Source: CAISCU01 sp943361925 (GTDB taxonomy: Bacteria; Bacteroidota; Bacteroidia; UKL13-3). Taken from it: 64,000 nucleotides of DNA. The notes under the pieces are model-generated. The model saw only the letters and a program-made list of their open reading frames with translations. It made no database searches and was not told where the DNA came from. This document shows, in pieces, positions 1 to 7,590 of this stretch; position 1 is the first letter of the stretch, and each line of letters begins with the position of its first letter. The DNA lies in NCBI GenBank assembly GCA_943361925.1, contig CALRIT020000007.1, positions 100,380 to 164,379 on the forward strand, in the 5' to 3' direction. A program made the translations under genes and the position numbers.

Positions 1-72
1 ACCATTGAAGAGAACCATTTCAATGGACATGTTAATCTTCAATTAAATATTAAAGACATTCTCTTTAAATAA
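1..72 (+). CDS. recJ: C-terminal end of probable RecJ single-strand exonuclease (partial)
   Basis: The window opens inside a plus-strand reading frame that stops with TAA at 70-72. The 23 visible residues end in LQLNIKDILFK, preceded by IEENHFNG. RecJ proteins of Bacteroidota commonly finish in this way, with a beta strand 'SLQLxIKDI' at the end of the OB-fold domain. RecJ is a 5'-3' single-strand DNA exonuclease used in recombination and mismatch repair. Only the last turn of the protein is visible, so the call rests on the tail alone and no catalytic motif can be checked. Confidence 0.5.
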   Translation, partial: TIEENHFNGHVNLQLNIKDILFK

Positions 73-119
73 AGCTTATCAGACTTTCATAAAGCCTGAT
101 TTTGCTTCATCCAATTTAA

Positions 120-611
120 TTAAACTACAGGCTTAAACTGCTCAAATGCCTGAAGGCAACTGTTGCAATAATGTAAACTTCTGCAAAGAGTTGGTCCAAA
201 TGGAGATTTCATCTCTACATTTTTACTTCCACAAAAGGGACAATTTATTTCTTCCAATAATTCATCGGTAATTTCACCTTTGTGTTTTGGAGGAGGCGCC
301 AATCCGTGTTTTTTCAGGCATAATAAACCTCTTTCAGTAATTTTATTGGAGTCCCATGGTTTATCAAAGGTTGTTTGAACAATCGGGTTCGAGATGCCAA
401 TTTCAATTAATCGTTCTTTTACCATTTGTTCCATCATTTTTAATGCAGGACAGCCGGTAAAAGTTGGAGTCATTTCAACGAAAACTGTATCATTCTCTCT
501 GATTTCAACTTTTGTGATAATTCCCATATCCACCATTGAAAGTGTAGGAATTTCAGGGTCTTTTACCACTTCAAGTGCATTCCAGATATCTTTTTCTGTA
601 TAATTGTTCAT
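120..611 (-). CDS. paaD: PaaD-like phenylacetyl-CoA epoxidase subunit (MIP18/DUF59 family)
   Basis: The protein has about 163 residues. The N-terminal half is a MIP18/DUF59 fold with the signature DPEIPTLSMVDMGI, and TPTFTGCPA follows. The C-terminal half carries a zinc ribbon: CPFCGS and later CNSC, with FGPTLCRSL between them. This two-part layout is that of PaaD (PaaJ), the small subunit of the ring-1,2-phenylacetyl-CoA epoxidase, thought to help Fe-S or di-iron assembly. I chose the ATG at 611, where similarity to the family (NYTEKDIW) begins; an ATG two codons upstream is also possible, and the longer frame runs into a terminator hairpin. No other paa gene is in the window, so it stands apart from its usual operon or serves general Fe-S assembly like SufT. 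Confidence 0.8.
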   Translation of the reverse strand: MNNYTEKDIWNALEVVKDPEIPTLSMVDMGIITKVEIRENDTVFVEMTPTFTGCPALKMMEQMVKERLIEIGISNPIVQTTFDKPWDSNKITERGLLCLKKHGLAPPPKHKGEITDELLEEINCPFCGSKNVEMKSPFGPTLCRSLHYCNSCLQAFEQFKPVV

Positions 612-626
612 CAGCATATAAAAACA

Positions 627-662
627 AAAATAGCCGGAATGTTTTATCAATCCGGCTATTTT
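627..662 (-). terminator. Rho-independent terminator after the DEAD-box helicase gene
   Basis: Perfect 12-bp arms (AAAATAGCCGGA at 627-638, TCCGGCTATTTT at 651-662) enclose a 12-nt loop. On the minus strand the stem follows the helicase stop codon by about 23 bases and runs into a T-rich tract, then directly into the paaD start. Transcription of paaD must therefore come from read-through or from a start within the hairpin region. Confidence 0.85.
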
Positions 663-685
663 ATATTGATTTTTATCAAACAGTA

Positions 686-2626
686 CTAGCTGTTTCTTCT
701 TCTTCTAATACCACCTGAATCACCGCCGCTGCTTTCACGTCTTCTGAAGCTACCTTCAGGACGTTCGCCACCGCCGCTACTTCTTCTTTCACCGTATGAT
801 GAACTGCTGCTTCTTCTTTCGCCACCAAATCCACCTTCAGATCTACCACCGCTGCTTCTTCTTTCACCGCCACCGTAAGAACTTCTTCTTTCGCCACCGC
901 CGAAACCGCCCTCAGATCTACCACCGCTTCTTCTTTCACCACCGCCGTAAGAACTTCTTCTTTCGCCACCAGCACTAGATTTATCTCCAGATAATTCAGC
1001 TCTCACAGTTCTACCGTTGAATTCTTTTCCGTTTAATGATTTGATGATAGCATCAGAATGTTCTGCACCTGAATCAACAAAACTATATACGCCACTAACA
1101 TCAACATGTAAATCTTTCCAGCTAACACCGGCAGAATCAGCAACCCAGTCTTTAAAACTACGGATATCAAATCCATCTTTTTTACCAAGACTAACAAAAA
1201 TTCTGTTACCTCTTGATCTTCCACCAAAACCGCCATCTCTTTCTCTACCACCTTCACTGCGTTCTGGTCTGTCGCCTCTAGTTCCACGATCTGAACCACT
1301 TGCATTTAAGTCTGGCTCATTCATGAAATCAACAGAGAATCTTCTTAATTCAAGAGATAAAATCTTTTGAACCAATTCTTTGTGATCAGCTTCCATTAAA
1401 ATATCTACCGCTTTTTGTACTTGAGCATCAAAGATGTGTTCTTCAACTTCAGTATTTAAAATGGTATCTGTGAAAGCTAATAATTTTTTATCGCGAACTT
1501 CTGTAGCAGAAGGAATCATGATTTTTTCGAATTTGATATTACTCATACGTTCGATGTCTTTTAAACGACCACCTTCACGCATGTTTAACAATACGAAAGA
1601 AACTCCTAATTTTCCTGCACGTGCAGTTCTACCACTTCTATGAGTGTAATTTTCAATATCATCAGGTAATTGGAAATGGATAACGTGGGTTAAACCTGTT
1701 ACGTCAATTCCTCTTGCAGCAACGTCTGTAGCCAATAAAATTCTGATGGCATGATGACGGAAACGGTTCATAACCTTTTCTCTTTGCGCCTGACTTAAAT
1801 CTCCGTGTAAACAATCGGCATTGTAACCATCTTTAATCAGTTTATCACTGATTTCTTGGGTTTCATTTTTTGTTTTACAGAAGATAATAGCATAAATATT
1901 ATCGCTATTAAAATCCACATAGCGTTTTAAAGCTGCGTATTTATCTTTAGCATGAATATTTGCGTACTGGTGAGTAATATTTACATTACCCGAATTGCTT
2001 TTTCCTACTGAAATTTCGAAAGGATCTTTCATGTAACGATTAGCAATGTTTTTGATTTGTCTAGGCATGGTAGCACTAAACAAACAAACTCTTTTTTGTT
2101 CCGGAGTATGTGAGAGAATAAACTCTACATCTTCCTCGAAGCCCATGTTCAACATTTCGTCTGCTTCATCAAGCACTACGTATTTTACATCTTTAATTTG
2201 AACGGCTTTTCTTTCCATTAAATCCATCAAACGGCCCGGTGTTGCAACAATAATGTGTGCGCCTCTTTTGATATCAGAAATCTGACGGTCAATACTGCTA
2301 CCACCATAAACGGCAACGATATTAATTCCTGACTTGAATTTACTGTAAGCAGTAAGATCTTTACTGATTTGAAGACAAAGTTCCCTGGTAGGACAAATAA
2401 TCAGAGCTTGTACAAACTTGTTTTGTGGCTCAATTAACTGGATGATTGGAATTCCAAATGCAGCTGTTTTTCCTGTACCCGTCTGGGCTAAACCTAAAAT
2501 GTCTTGTTCAGTTTCTAAATATACAGGAATCGACTGTTCCTGTATGGCTGTCGGAGTCTCAAACCCCATTTCCTGAATCGCATTCAGGACGAGCGCGTCT
2601 ACGCCCAATTCACTAAAATTTTTCAA
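686..2626 (-). CDS. DEAD-box ATP-dependent RNA helicase with DbpA-type RNA-binding domain and RGG/RS tail
   Basis: A 646-residue cytoplasmic helicase. The Q motif lies near residues 4-31, Walker A (AQTGTGKTA) near 48, PTREL near 95, VLDEADEML near 150, SAT near 183 and HRSGRTARAG near 330, giving the complete two-RecA-domain core that unwinds short RNA duplexes with ATP. A DbpA/CsdA-type RNA-binding fold follows at about 480-550. From 555 on the tail is nearly all Gly, Arg, Ser and Glu, with repeats of the type GGGERRSS. Such tails bind RNA non-specifically. The domain order resembles DeaD/CsdA, which acts in ribosome assembly and cold adaptation. The start at MKNFSELG fits the Q motif. Several long shadow frames overlap the tail because of its repeats. 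Confidence 0.95.
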   Translation of the reverse strand: MKNFSELGVDALVLNAIQEMGFETPTAIQEQSIPVYLETEQDILGLAQTGTGKTAAFGIPIIQLIEPQNKFVQALIICPTRELCLQISKDLTAYSKFKSGINIVAVYGGSSIDRQISDIKRGAHIIVATPGRLMDLMERKAVQIKDVKYVVLDEADEMLNMGFEEDVEFILSHTPEQKRVCLFSATMPRQIKNIANRYMKDPFEISVGKSNSGNVNITHQYANIHAKDKYAALKRYVDFNSDNIYAIIFCKTKNETQEISDKLIKDGYNADCLHGDLSQAQREKVMNRFRHHAIRILLATDVAARGIDVTGLTHVIHFQLPDDIENYTHRSGRTARAGKLGVSFVLLNMREGGRLKDIERMSNIKFEKIMIPSATEVRDKKLLAFTDTILNTEVEEHIFDAQVQKAVDILMEADHKELVQKILSLELRRFSVDFMNEPDLNASGSDRGTRGDRPERSEGGRERDGGFGGRSRGNRIFVSLGKKDGFDIRSFKDWVADSAGVSWKDLHVDVSGVYSFVDSGAEHSDAIIKSLNGKEFNGRTVRAELSGDKSSAGGERRSSYGGGERRSGGRSEGGFGGGERRSSYGGGERRSSGGRSEGGFGGERRSSSSSYGERRSSGGGERPEGSFRRRESSGGDSGGIRRRRNS

Positions 2627-2818
2627 AGTACTTTATTAAAATTGAGCCGCAAAGATAGGTGCTTTATTCCGTAATCCCTTGAAAATGAAAAATAAAGTTT
2701 AATTATCTTTCTCTAAATGAATGGAATAGCCTTATTTAATTGAAGTTTAGTGGTGTATTATTTTATGTCATTTTTTGTTTTTTAGGGTTGATATGTGTTC
2801 AATTTCACCCTTTGTACT

Positions 2819-2850
2819 GTTGTTTATCAATCAAATAATCTACATCTTTG
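2819..2850 (+). promoter_or_regulatory. Probable promoter of the metH locus
   Basis: A TTG at about 2820-2822 and the -7-like element TACATCTTTG at 2841-2850 are about 18 bases apart, close to the Bacteroidota pattern (TTG / TAnnTTTG), although the -7 element has two extra bases inside. Transcription would start near 2855, exactly where the riboswitch P1 helix begins, which supports the assignment. Confidence 0.45.
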
Positions 2851-2854
2851 CCAC

Positions 2855-2954
2855 ACTTATCCAGAAAGACGGAGGGAATAGGCCCGGTGATGTCTTGGCA
2901 AGTCCGAATTTTACGGATAGTGCCAATACCTATCCCATTTGGGAGCTGATAAGA
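2855..2954 (+). ncRNA. SAM-I (S-box) riboswitch controlling metH
   Basis: The core motifs of the S-box aptamer appear in order: CTTATC (P1 5' strand, 2856-2861), GACGGAGGGAATAGGCCCGGTGA (2868-2890, given here only as landmarks GGAGGG and GGCCC), TTGGCAA (2895-2901), GGATAGTGCCAATACC (2925-2940), and the closing GATAAG (2948-2953) that pairs with the first block. S-box RNAs bind S-adenosylmethionine and turn off methionine genes. The aptamer ends about 80 bases before the first metH start codon. I see no strong terminator in that gap, only a weak GCCAA/TTGGC hairpin at 3008-3018, so control may act on translation. An 87-codon frame covering the region is not a gene. Confidence 0.88.
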
Positions 2955-3034
2955 TTGTTGATGTTACCTACACAGCCTCAATTCAGCCGCTTTCAGGATA
3001 AAAAATTGCCAATTTGGCTTAAACATTTTTATCT

Positions 3035-4018
3035 ATGAGTATAAGAGAGATTTTAAAAGAAAGAATTTTGGTTTTAGATGGTGCCATGGGTACCATGATT
3101 CAAAGACATAAACTTGAGGAAGAAGATTTCAGAACTCCTGCCCTTAAAGATCATCCACATCCTTTAAAAGGTAATAACGATTTACTTTCACTAAGTCGCC
3201 CGGATATCATTAAAGATATTCATGCACAATACTATGCTGCCGGTGCTGATATCTGTGAAACCAATACATTTAGCGGAACTACCATTGCTCAGGCTGATTA
3301 CCATTTGGAACATTTGGTTTATGAATTAAACTACCAATCTGCAAAAATCGCCAGAGAGGTTGCCGATGAGTTCACAGCAAGAGAGCCACACAAACCAAGA
3401 TTTGTTGCAGGTTCAATTGGTCCAACAAATAGAACAGCTTCTCTTTCTCCTGATGTAAACGACCCGGGTTACAGAGCAGTAACTTATGATGAATTAGTAA
3501 TTGCATACAAGGAACAAGTAAAAGCCTTAATTGATGGTGGGGTAGATATTTTATTGGTTGAAACCATATTTGATACCTTAAATGCAAAAGCAGCATTGTT
3601 TGCTATTGAAGAAGTATTTGATGAAATCGGAAAACAATATCCAATTATGGTGAGTGGCACTATTACTGATGCATCGGGTAGAACTTTATCAGGACAAACT
3701 ACTGAAGCATTTTTGATTTCAGTATCGCATATTCCTTTGTTAAGTGTTGGATTGAATTGTGCTTTGGGAGCTTCTGCTCTAAGACCATATTTACAGGTTT
3801 TAGCAGGTAAATCTGAGTTCAATATCAGTGCCCATCCAAACGCAGGATTGCCAAACGAAATGGGTCAGTATGATGAAAGCCCTGAATTTATGGCTGAACA
3901 AATTGAAGTCTTTTTAAAAGAAGGACTCATTAATATTATAGGTGGATGTTGTGGAACAACTCCTCCGCATATCAAAGCAATTGCTGAAGTAGCTGCGAAG
4001 TATAAACCGAGGGGATAG
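3035..4018 (+). CDS. metH: Methionine synthase, homocysteine-binding module (split MetH, N-terminal part)
   Basis: A 327-residue homocysteine S-methyltransferase domain: LDGAMGTMIQ near residue 14, NTFSGTTIAQADY near 80, and the zinc-binding cysteines in LNCALGA (near 241) and GGCCGTT (near 305). In cobalamin-dependent MetH this barrel binds and activates homocysteine for methyl transfer from methylcobalamin. It covers only the first quarter of a full-length MetH (about 1,230 residues); the rest is encoded from 4609. Many Bacteroidota split metH in this way, so the stop at 4016-4018 is probably natural. The unusual point is the roughly 590-bp gap between the two parts. The upstream SAM-I riboswitch indicates repression when SAM is plentiful. 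Confidence 0.93.
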   Translation: MSIREILKERILVLDGAMGTMIQRHKLEEEDFRTPALKDHPHPLKGNNDLLSLSRPDIIKDIHAQYYAAGADICETNTFSGTTIAQADYHLEHLVYELNYQSAKIAREVADEFTAREPHKPRFVAGSIGPTNRTASLSPDVNDPGYRAVTYDELVIAYKEQVKALIDGGVDILLVETIFDTLNAKAALFAIEEVFDEIGKQYPIMVSGTITDASGRTLSGQTTEAFLISVSHIPLLSVGLNCALGASALRPYLQVLAGKSEFNISAHPNAGLPNEMGQYDESPEFMAEQIEVFLKEGLINIIGGCCGTTPPHIKAIAEVAAKYKPRG

Positions 4019-4021
4019 GTT

Positions 4022-4122
4022 TTGGCTGTTGGCTGTTGGCTGTTGGCTGTTGGCTGTTGGCTGTTGGCTGTTGGCTGTTGGCTGTTGGCTGTTGGCTGTT
4101 GGCTGTTGGCTGTTGGCTGTTG
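4022..4122 (+). repeat. Heptamer tandem repeat (TTGGCTG), about 14 copies
   Basis: An uninterrupted perfect array of the 7-mer TTGGCTG begins four bases after the stop codon of the metH N-terminal gene. The unit contains no stop in any of the six frames. Its length is likely to vary by slippage. Its complement appears in degenerate form at 4572-4597, on the other side of the four-helix-bundle gene. Confidence 0.97.
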
Positions 4123-4159
4123 AATTTTTGGATTGCGAATTTAGTATTATAGAATTGGA

Positions 4160-4516
4160 TTGAGAGATTTTAGAAAATATAATATCTGGAAGGAAGGGAT
4201 TGAATTAGTGAAAGAAATTTATCTCATTAGTTCTTCATTTCTCAAAGAAGAAAAATTTGGATTGGTTTCTCAAATGTGCAGAGCAAGTATTTCTATACCA
4301 TCTAACGTAGCAGAAGGATGCAGTAGAAAAAGTGAAAAAGAGTTTTGTAGGTTTCTTGAAATTTCAATGGGTTCGAGTTTCGAATTAGAAACCCAGTTAC
4401 TCATTTCAGTTGAATTAGGATTTTTAAATCAGGATTCAATTCAGGAAATCTTGTTAAAAATTGAAAGATTGCAAAAGCAAATCAATCAATTGATATTAAA
4501 AATTGATAAAGGATAA
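4160..4516 (+). CDS. Four-helix-bundle protein, IVP/S23 family
   Basis: A 118-residue helical protein with the family landmarks DFRKYNIWKEGIELV at the N terminus, then FGLVSQMCRASISIPSNVAEG and LEISMGSSFELETQL. These identify the four-helix-bundle family first seen encoded in intervening sequences of 23S rRNA genes and related to the Avd proteins of diversity-generating retroelements. Its members have no established biochemical role beyond proposed nucleic-acid binding. No ATG begins the frame; TTG at 4160 is chosen because most relatives begin MRDFRK at this point. It sits between the two halves of metH, in the same direction, flanked by inverted copies of a heptamer repeat, and looks like an insertion into the metH unit. 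Confidence 0.85.
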   Translation: MRDFRKYNIWKEGIELVKEIYLISSSFLKEEKFGLVSQMCRASISIPSNVAEGCSRKSEKEFCRFLEISMGSSFELETQLLISVELGFLNQDSIQEILLKIERLQKQINQLILKIDKG

Positions 4517-4571
4517 AAAGTAAAAAGAATAGGCTTTGGTTAGGTCGGTGTTAGCAACAAATGTTTCTCCC

Positions 4572-4597
4572 GCCAACAGCTAACAGCCAAAAGCTAA
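4572..4597 (-). repeat. Degenerate inverted copies of the TTGGCTG heptamer
   Basis: Read on the minus strand this stretch contains TTGGCTG once exactly and two near copies (TTAGCTG, TTAGCTT). It ends 12 bases before the start of the second metH gene. Together with the array at 4022-4122 it forms inverted borders around the four-helix-bundle gene. Confidence 0.7.
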
Positions 4598-4608
4598 AGT
4601 ATTAGAAA

Positions 4609-7275
4609 ATGAACAACTATACATTAAAATTATCAGGTTTAGAGCCTTTGATTGTGACGCCGGAGTCGAACTTCGTGAATGTGGGTGAACGTACCAATGT
4701 GACTGGTTCAGCTAAGTTTTTACGTCTGATTAAAGAAGGAAATTATGATGAAGCGCTTTCAATTGCCCGTGAACAAGTTGAAGGTGGTGCGCAAATTATT
4801 GATGTAAATATGGATGAAGGGATGTTGGATGGGGTAGAAGCCATGACACGTTTCTTAAATCTGATTGCAGCAGAGCCGGACATTGCGCGTGTTCCCGTAA
4901 TGATTGACTCTTCAAAATGGCCCATTATTGAAGCCGGTTTGAAAGTTGTTCAAGGGAAATGTGTAGTGAATTCAATCTCCCTAAAATCGGGTGAGGAAGA
5001 GTTCATTTATCAGGCTAAAAAAATTAAACGTTATGGTGCTGCTGCAATCGTAATGGCATTTGATGAAGTTGGACAAGCTGATTCTTATGAAAGACGTATA
5101 GAAATTTGTGAACGTGCTTATCGTATCTTGGTAGAAAAAGTAAAGTTTTATCCTGGTGATATCATTTTCGATCCAAATATTTTTCCTGTTGGTACTGGAA
5201 TGGAAGAGCATAGAAAAAATGCCCTAGATTTCTTTAATGCTACCAAATGGATTCGTACAAATCTTCCCGGTGCGCATGTAAGCGGTGGTGTATCGAATGT
5301 TTCGTTTTCTTTTAGAGGAAACAATGCCGTTCGTGAAGCCATGCACTCTGCTTTCTTATATCATGCCATTCAAAATGGTATGGATATGGGTATTGTAAAT
5401 CCAAGTATGCTTGAGGTTTATGATGATATTCCTAAAGACTTACTAGAAAGAGTTGAAGATGTATTGTTGGATAGAAGAGAAGATGCAACAGAACGTTTGT
5501 TGGATTTTGCAGAATCAGTAAAACAAAAAGGCAAACAGGAAAAGGTAGATGAAGAATGGAGAAGCAGACCTGTTGAAGACAGATTATCTCATGCGCTTGT
5601 AAAAGGTATTGTTGATTATATTGATGCAGACACAGAAGAAGCTCGTCAAAAATATCCTCGTCCTTTAGATGTAATTGAAGGTCCTTTGATGAGTGGAATG
5701 AACATCGTTGGAGATCTTTTCGGTTCAGGAAAAATGTTTTTACCTCAGGTTGTAAAAAGTGCAAGGGTGATGAAAAAAGCCGTTGCGTTTTTGATGCCAT
5801 ATATGGAGGAAGAAAAACGCGCCAGTGGCAACATGAGTAATGCTCAAGGTAAGGTGTTGATGGCTACTGTGAAAGGTGATGTTCACGATATTGGTAAAAA
5901 TATTGTGGGTGTAGTTTTGGCTTGTAATAATTTTGATATCATCGACATGGGAGTAATGGTGCCAACTGAAAAAATTATTGCAAAAGCAGTTGAAGAAAAA
6001 GTTGATGCCATTGGTTTAAGCGGATTGATTACTCCAAGTTTGGATGAGATGGTTGGTGTTGCCAAAGAGATGGAAAGATTGGGATTAAAAATTCCATTGT
6101 TGATTGGTGGTGCTACAACAAGCAGAGTTCATACTGCAGTTAAAATCGATCCTTATTACAGTGGTTCTGTAGTGCATGTAATTGATGCAAGTAAGAGTGT
6201 TCCTGTGGTTCAAAGTTTAATCAGTAAGGAACATGGTGCTGCTTATCATGAAAAAATGAAAGCAGATTATACCCAATATCGTGAAGAATATAAAAACAGA
6301 AAACGCGATAAAAACTATACGCCAATCAATAGAGCAAGAGAAGCTTCTGTTTCAGTAAATAAGGCAAATATTGTTAAGCCGACTTTCTTAGGTACTAAGG
6401 TTTTTGAAGATTTTCCTTTGGCTGATTTGAGAGATTATATCGATTGGACGCCCTTCTTTGCTACTTGGGAATTAAGTGGAAGATTTCCTAAAATTTTGCA
6501 AGATGAAATCATCGGACAAGAAGCTACAAAATTGTTCAAGGATGCCAATGCCATGTTAGATAAGGTTATCAATGAGAAATTATTGGGAGCAAAAGCAGTC
6601 ATTGGTTTCTGGCCTGCAAATAGAAATGGTGATGATGTAGAATTGGATGTCTATGGAAAAACTGAAGTGTTTCATTTTATCAGACAACAAAATGAAAAGG
6701 CTGATGGACAGAATTACCATTGTTTAGCAGATTTTGTTGCCAGCAAAGAACAAGCGCAGGATTATATTGGAGGATTTGCTGTAACTGCCGGAATTGGAAT
6801 TGAAAAACTGGTTGAAGCTTTTGAAAAAGACCATGATGATTACAATAGCATCATGATTAAAGCTATTGCTGATAGATTGGCAGAAGCATTTGCAGAAAAA
6901 ATGCACGAATTGGTTCGCAAAGAATATTGGGGATATGATGCTTCTGAAAACTTAAGCAGCGAAGATTTAATCAAGGAAGAATACAGAGGAATCAGACCTG
7001 CACCGGGTTATCCTGCTTGTCCTGACCATACCGAAAAAGGATTGTTATTTGAATTACTAGATGCTGAAAAAGCAATTGGAATTCATTTAACCGAAAGTTT
7101 TGCAATGTATCCTGCAGCAGCGGTGAGTGGATATTATTTCTCTCATCCTGAATCGAAATATTTTGGTGTAGGAAAAATTCAAAAAGACCAGGTTGAAGAT
7201 TATGCAAAACGTAAAGGAGAAACTGTTGAATTCATAGAAAAATGGTTGGCTCCTAATTTGGGATATGATAATTAA
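4609..7275 (+). CDS. metH: Methionine synthase, folate/cobalamin/reactivation modules (split MetH, C-terminal part)
   Basis: An 888-residue protein with the remaining MetH modules in order. The pterin-binding barrel carries FVNVGERTNVTGSAKF near residue 23 and binds methyltetrahydrofolate. The cobalamin module has the histidine ligand motif GDVHDIGKNIV near 423, followed by VGLSGLITPS-type strands and GGATTS near 500. The SAM-dependent reactivation domain fills 600-888, with RPAPGYPACPDHTEK near 794. Together with the gene at 3035 it supplies all four functions of cobalamin-dependent methionine synthase. The start follows the inverted heptamer copies closely. A strong terminator follows 20 bases after the stop, so the riboswitch-controlled unit ends here. 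Confidence 0.95.
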   Translation: MNNYTLKLSGLEPLIVTPESNFVNVGERTNVTGSAKFLRLIKEGNYDEALSIAREQVEGGAQIIDVNMDEGMLDGVEAMTRFLNLIAAEPDIARVPVMIDSSKWPIIEAGLKVVQGKCVVNSISLKSGEEEFIYQAKKIKRYGAAAIVMAFDEVGQADSYERRIEICERAYRILVEKVKFYPGDIIFDPNIFPVGTGMEEHRKNALDFFNATKWIRTNLPGAHVSGGVSNVSFSFRGNNAVREAMHSAFLYHAIQNGMDMGIVNPSMLEVYDDIPKDLLERVEDVLLDRREDATERLLDFAESVKQKGKQEKVDEEWRSRPVEDRLSHALVKGIVDYIDADTEEARQKYPRPLDVIEGPLMSGMNIVGDLFGSGKMFLPQVVKSARVMKKAVAFLMPYMEEEKRASGNMSNAQGKVLMATVKGDVHDIGKNIVGVVLACNNFDIIDMGVMVPTEKIIAKAVEEKVDAIGLSGLITPSLDEMVGVAKEMERLGLKIPLLIGGATTSRVHTAVKIDPYYSGSVVHVIDASKSVPVVQSLISKEHGAAYHEKMKADYTQYREEYKNRKRDKNYTPINRAREASVSVNKANIVKPTFLGTKVFEDFPLADLRDYIDWTPFFATWELSGRFPKILQDEIIGQEATKLFKDANAMLDKVINEKLLGAKAVIGFWPANRNGDDVELDVYGKTEVFHFIRQQNEKADGQNYHCLADFVASKEQAQDYIGGFAVTAGIGIEKLVEAFEKDHDDYNSIMIKAIADRLAEAFAEKMHELVRKEYWGYDASENLSSEDLIKEEYRGIRPAPGYPACPDHTEKGLLFELLDAEKAIGIHLTESFAMYPAAAVSGYYFSHPESKYFGVGKIQKDQVEDYAKRKGETVEFIEKWLAPNLGYDN

Positions 7276-7296
7276 TTCTGATACTTTTCAAGCATA

Positions 7297-7335
7297 AAAA
7301 AAGCCATTGCAGATTCAATTCGCAATGGCTTTTTT
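7297..7335 (+). terminator. Terminator after metH (shared hairpin, copy 1)
   Basis: The 14-bp arms AAAAAAGCCATTGC (7297-7310) and GCAATGGCTTTTTT (7322-7335) form a hairpin with flanking A and T tracts, so it can act in both directions. Nearly the same hairpin, with the same loop, recurs at 7858-7890 and 11856-11896 beside the T9SS protein genes. Confidence 0.9.
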
Positions 7336-7337
7336 GA

Positions 7338-7415
7338 TTACAATCTCTTTTGAGTAGGCAGATTTACTTTCATACCGTTATCTAAATCAATATCACAAAA
7401 TAGGAGCCATATGTA
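7338..7415 (-). pseudogene. Remnant of a T9SS C-terminal sorting domain (third copy)
   Basis: On the minus strand the frame ends DNGMKVNLPTQKRL, nearly the same as the ends of the two large T9SS proteins (ENGMKVNLPLQKRL). DNA similarity to both, including the shared terminator on the far side, continues to about 7415 and then stops. Nothing of the rest of a surface protein is present. This is the last 25 codons of a lost paralogue. Confidence 0.8.
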
Positions 7416-7418
7416 TTG

Positions 7419-7438
7419 AAGGTAAAGTTCTTTACCTT
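7419..7438. promoter_or_regulatory. Perfect palindrome before the toxin fragment
   Basis: AAGGTAAAG at 7419-7427 and CTTTACCTT at 7430-7438 are perfect inverted arms with a 2-base centre. The palindrome ends five bases before the ATG of the zeta-toxin fragment, where an operator for autoregulation of a toxin-antitoxin unit might lie. It could equally be chance or a small hairpin. Confidence 0.4.
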
Positions 7439-7443
7439 TGAAT

Positions 7444-7578
7444 ATGAAGGAGAAGAGGCTATACATAATAAGCGATTGTAATGGAGCCGGTAAAACTACT
7501 GCATCCTTCAATATTCTTCCTGTACTGCTAAATTGTAAAGAGTTTGTATACACAATTCCTCAAAATTCAACATATTAA
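7444..7578 (+). pseudogene. Truncated zeta-toxin (UDP-GlcNAc kinase family) N-terminal fragment
   Basis: The 44 codons begin MKEKRLYIISDCNGAGKTT and continue ASFNILPVLLNCKEFV. This matches the start of Bacteroidota zeta toxins, whose Walker A (GxNGAGKT) is followed by a stretch ending EFVNADEIA. The similarity breaks after EFV and a stop follows nine codons later, so the substrate-binding and catalytic remainder is missing. Zeta toxins phosphorylate UDP-N-acetylglucosamine and poison wall synthesis; this fragment cannot. It is too short for ordinary gene finders. Confidence 0.72.
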
Positions 7579-7590
7579 AATTCATTTCTA

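Noticed and set aside
676..1305. Open frames on both strands over the helicase tail (for example 676-975 minus, 796-978 plus, 1033-1305 minus)
   Set aside because: They are shadows created by the repetitive Gly/Arg/Ser codons of the helicase gene.
2775..3038. 87-codon plus-strand frame before metH
   Set aside because: It covers the SAM-I riboswitch and promoter region; its composition follows RNA structure and it has no protein-like features.
4022..4122. CRISPR array
   Set aside because: The repeat unit is 7 bases with no spacers; it is a simple tandem repeat.
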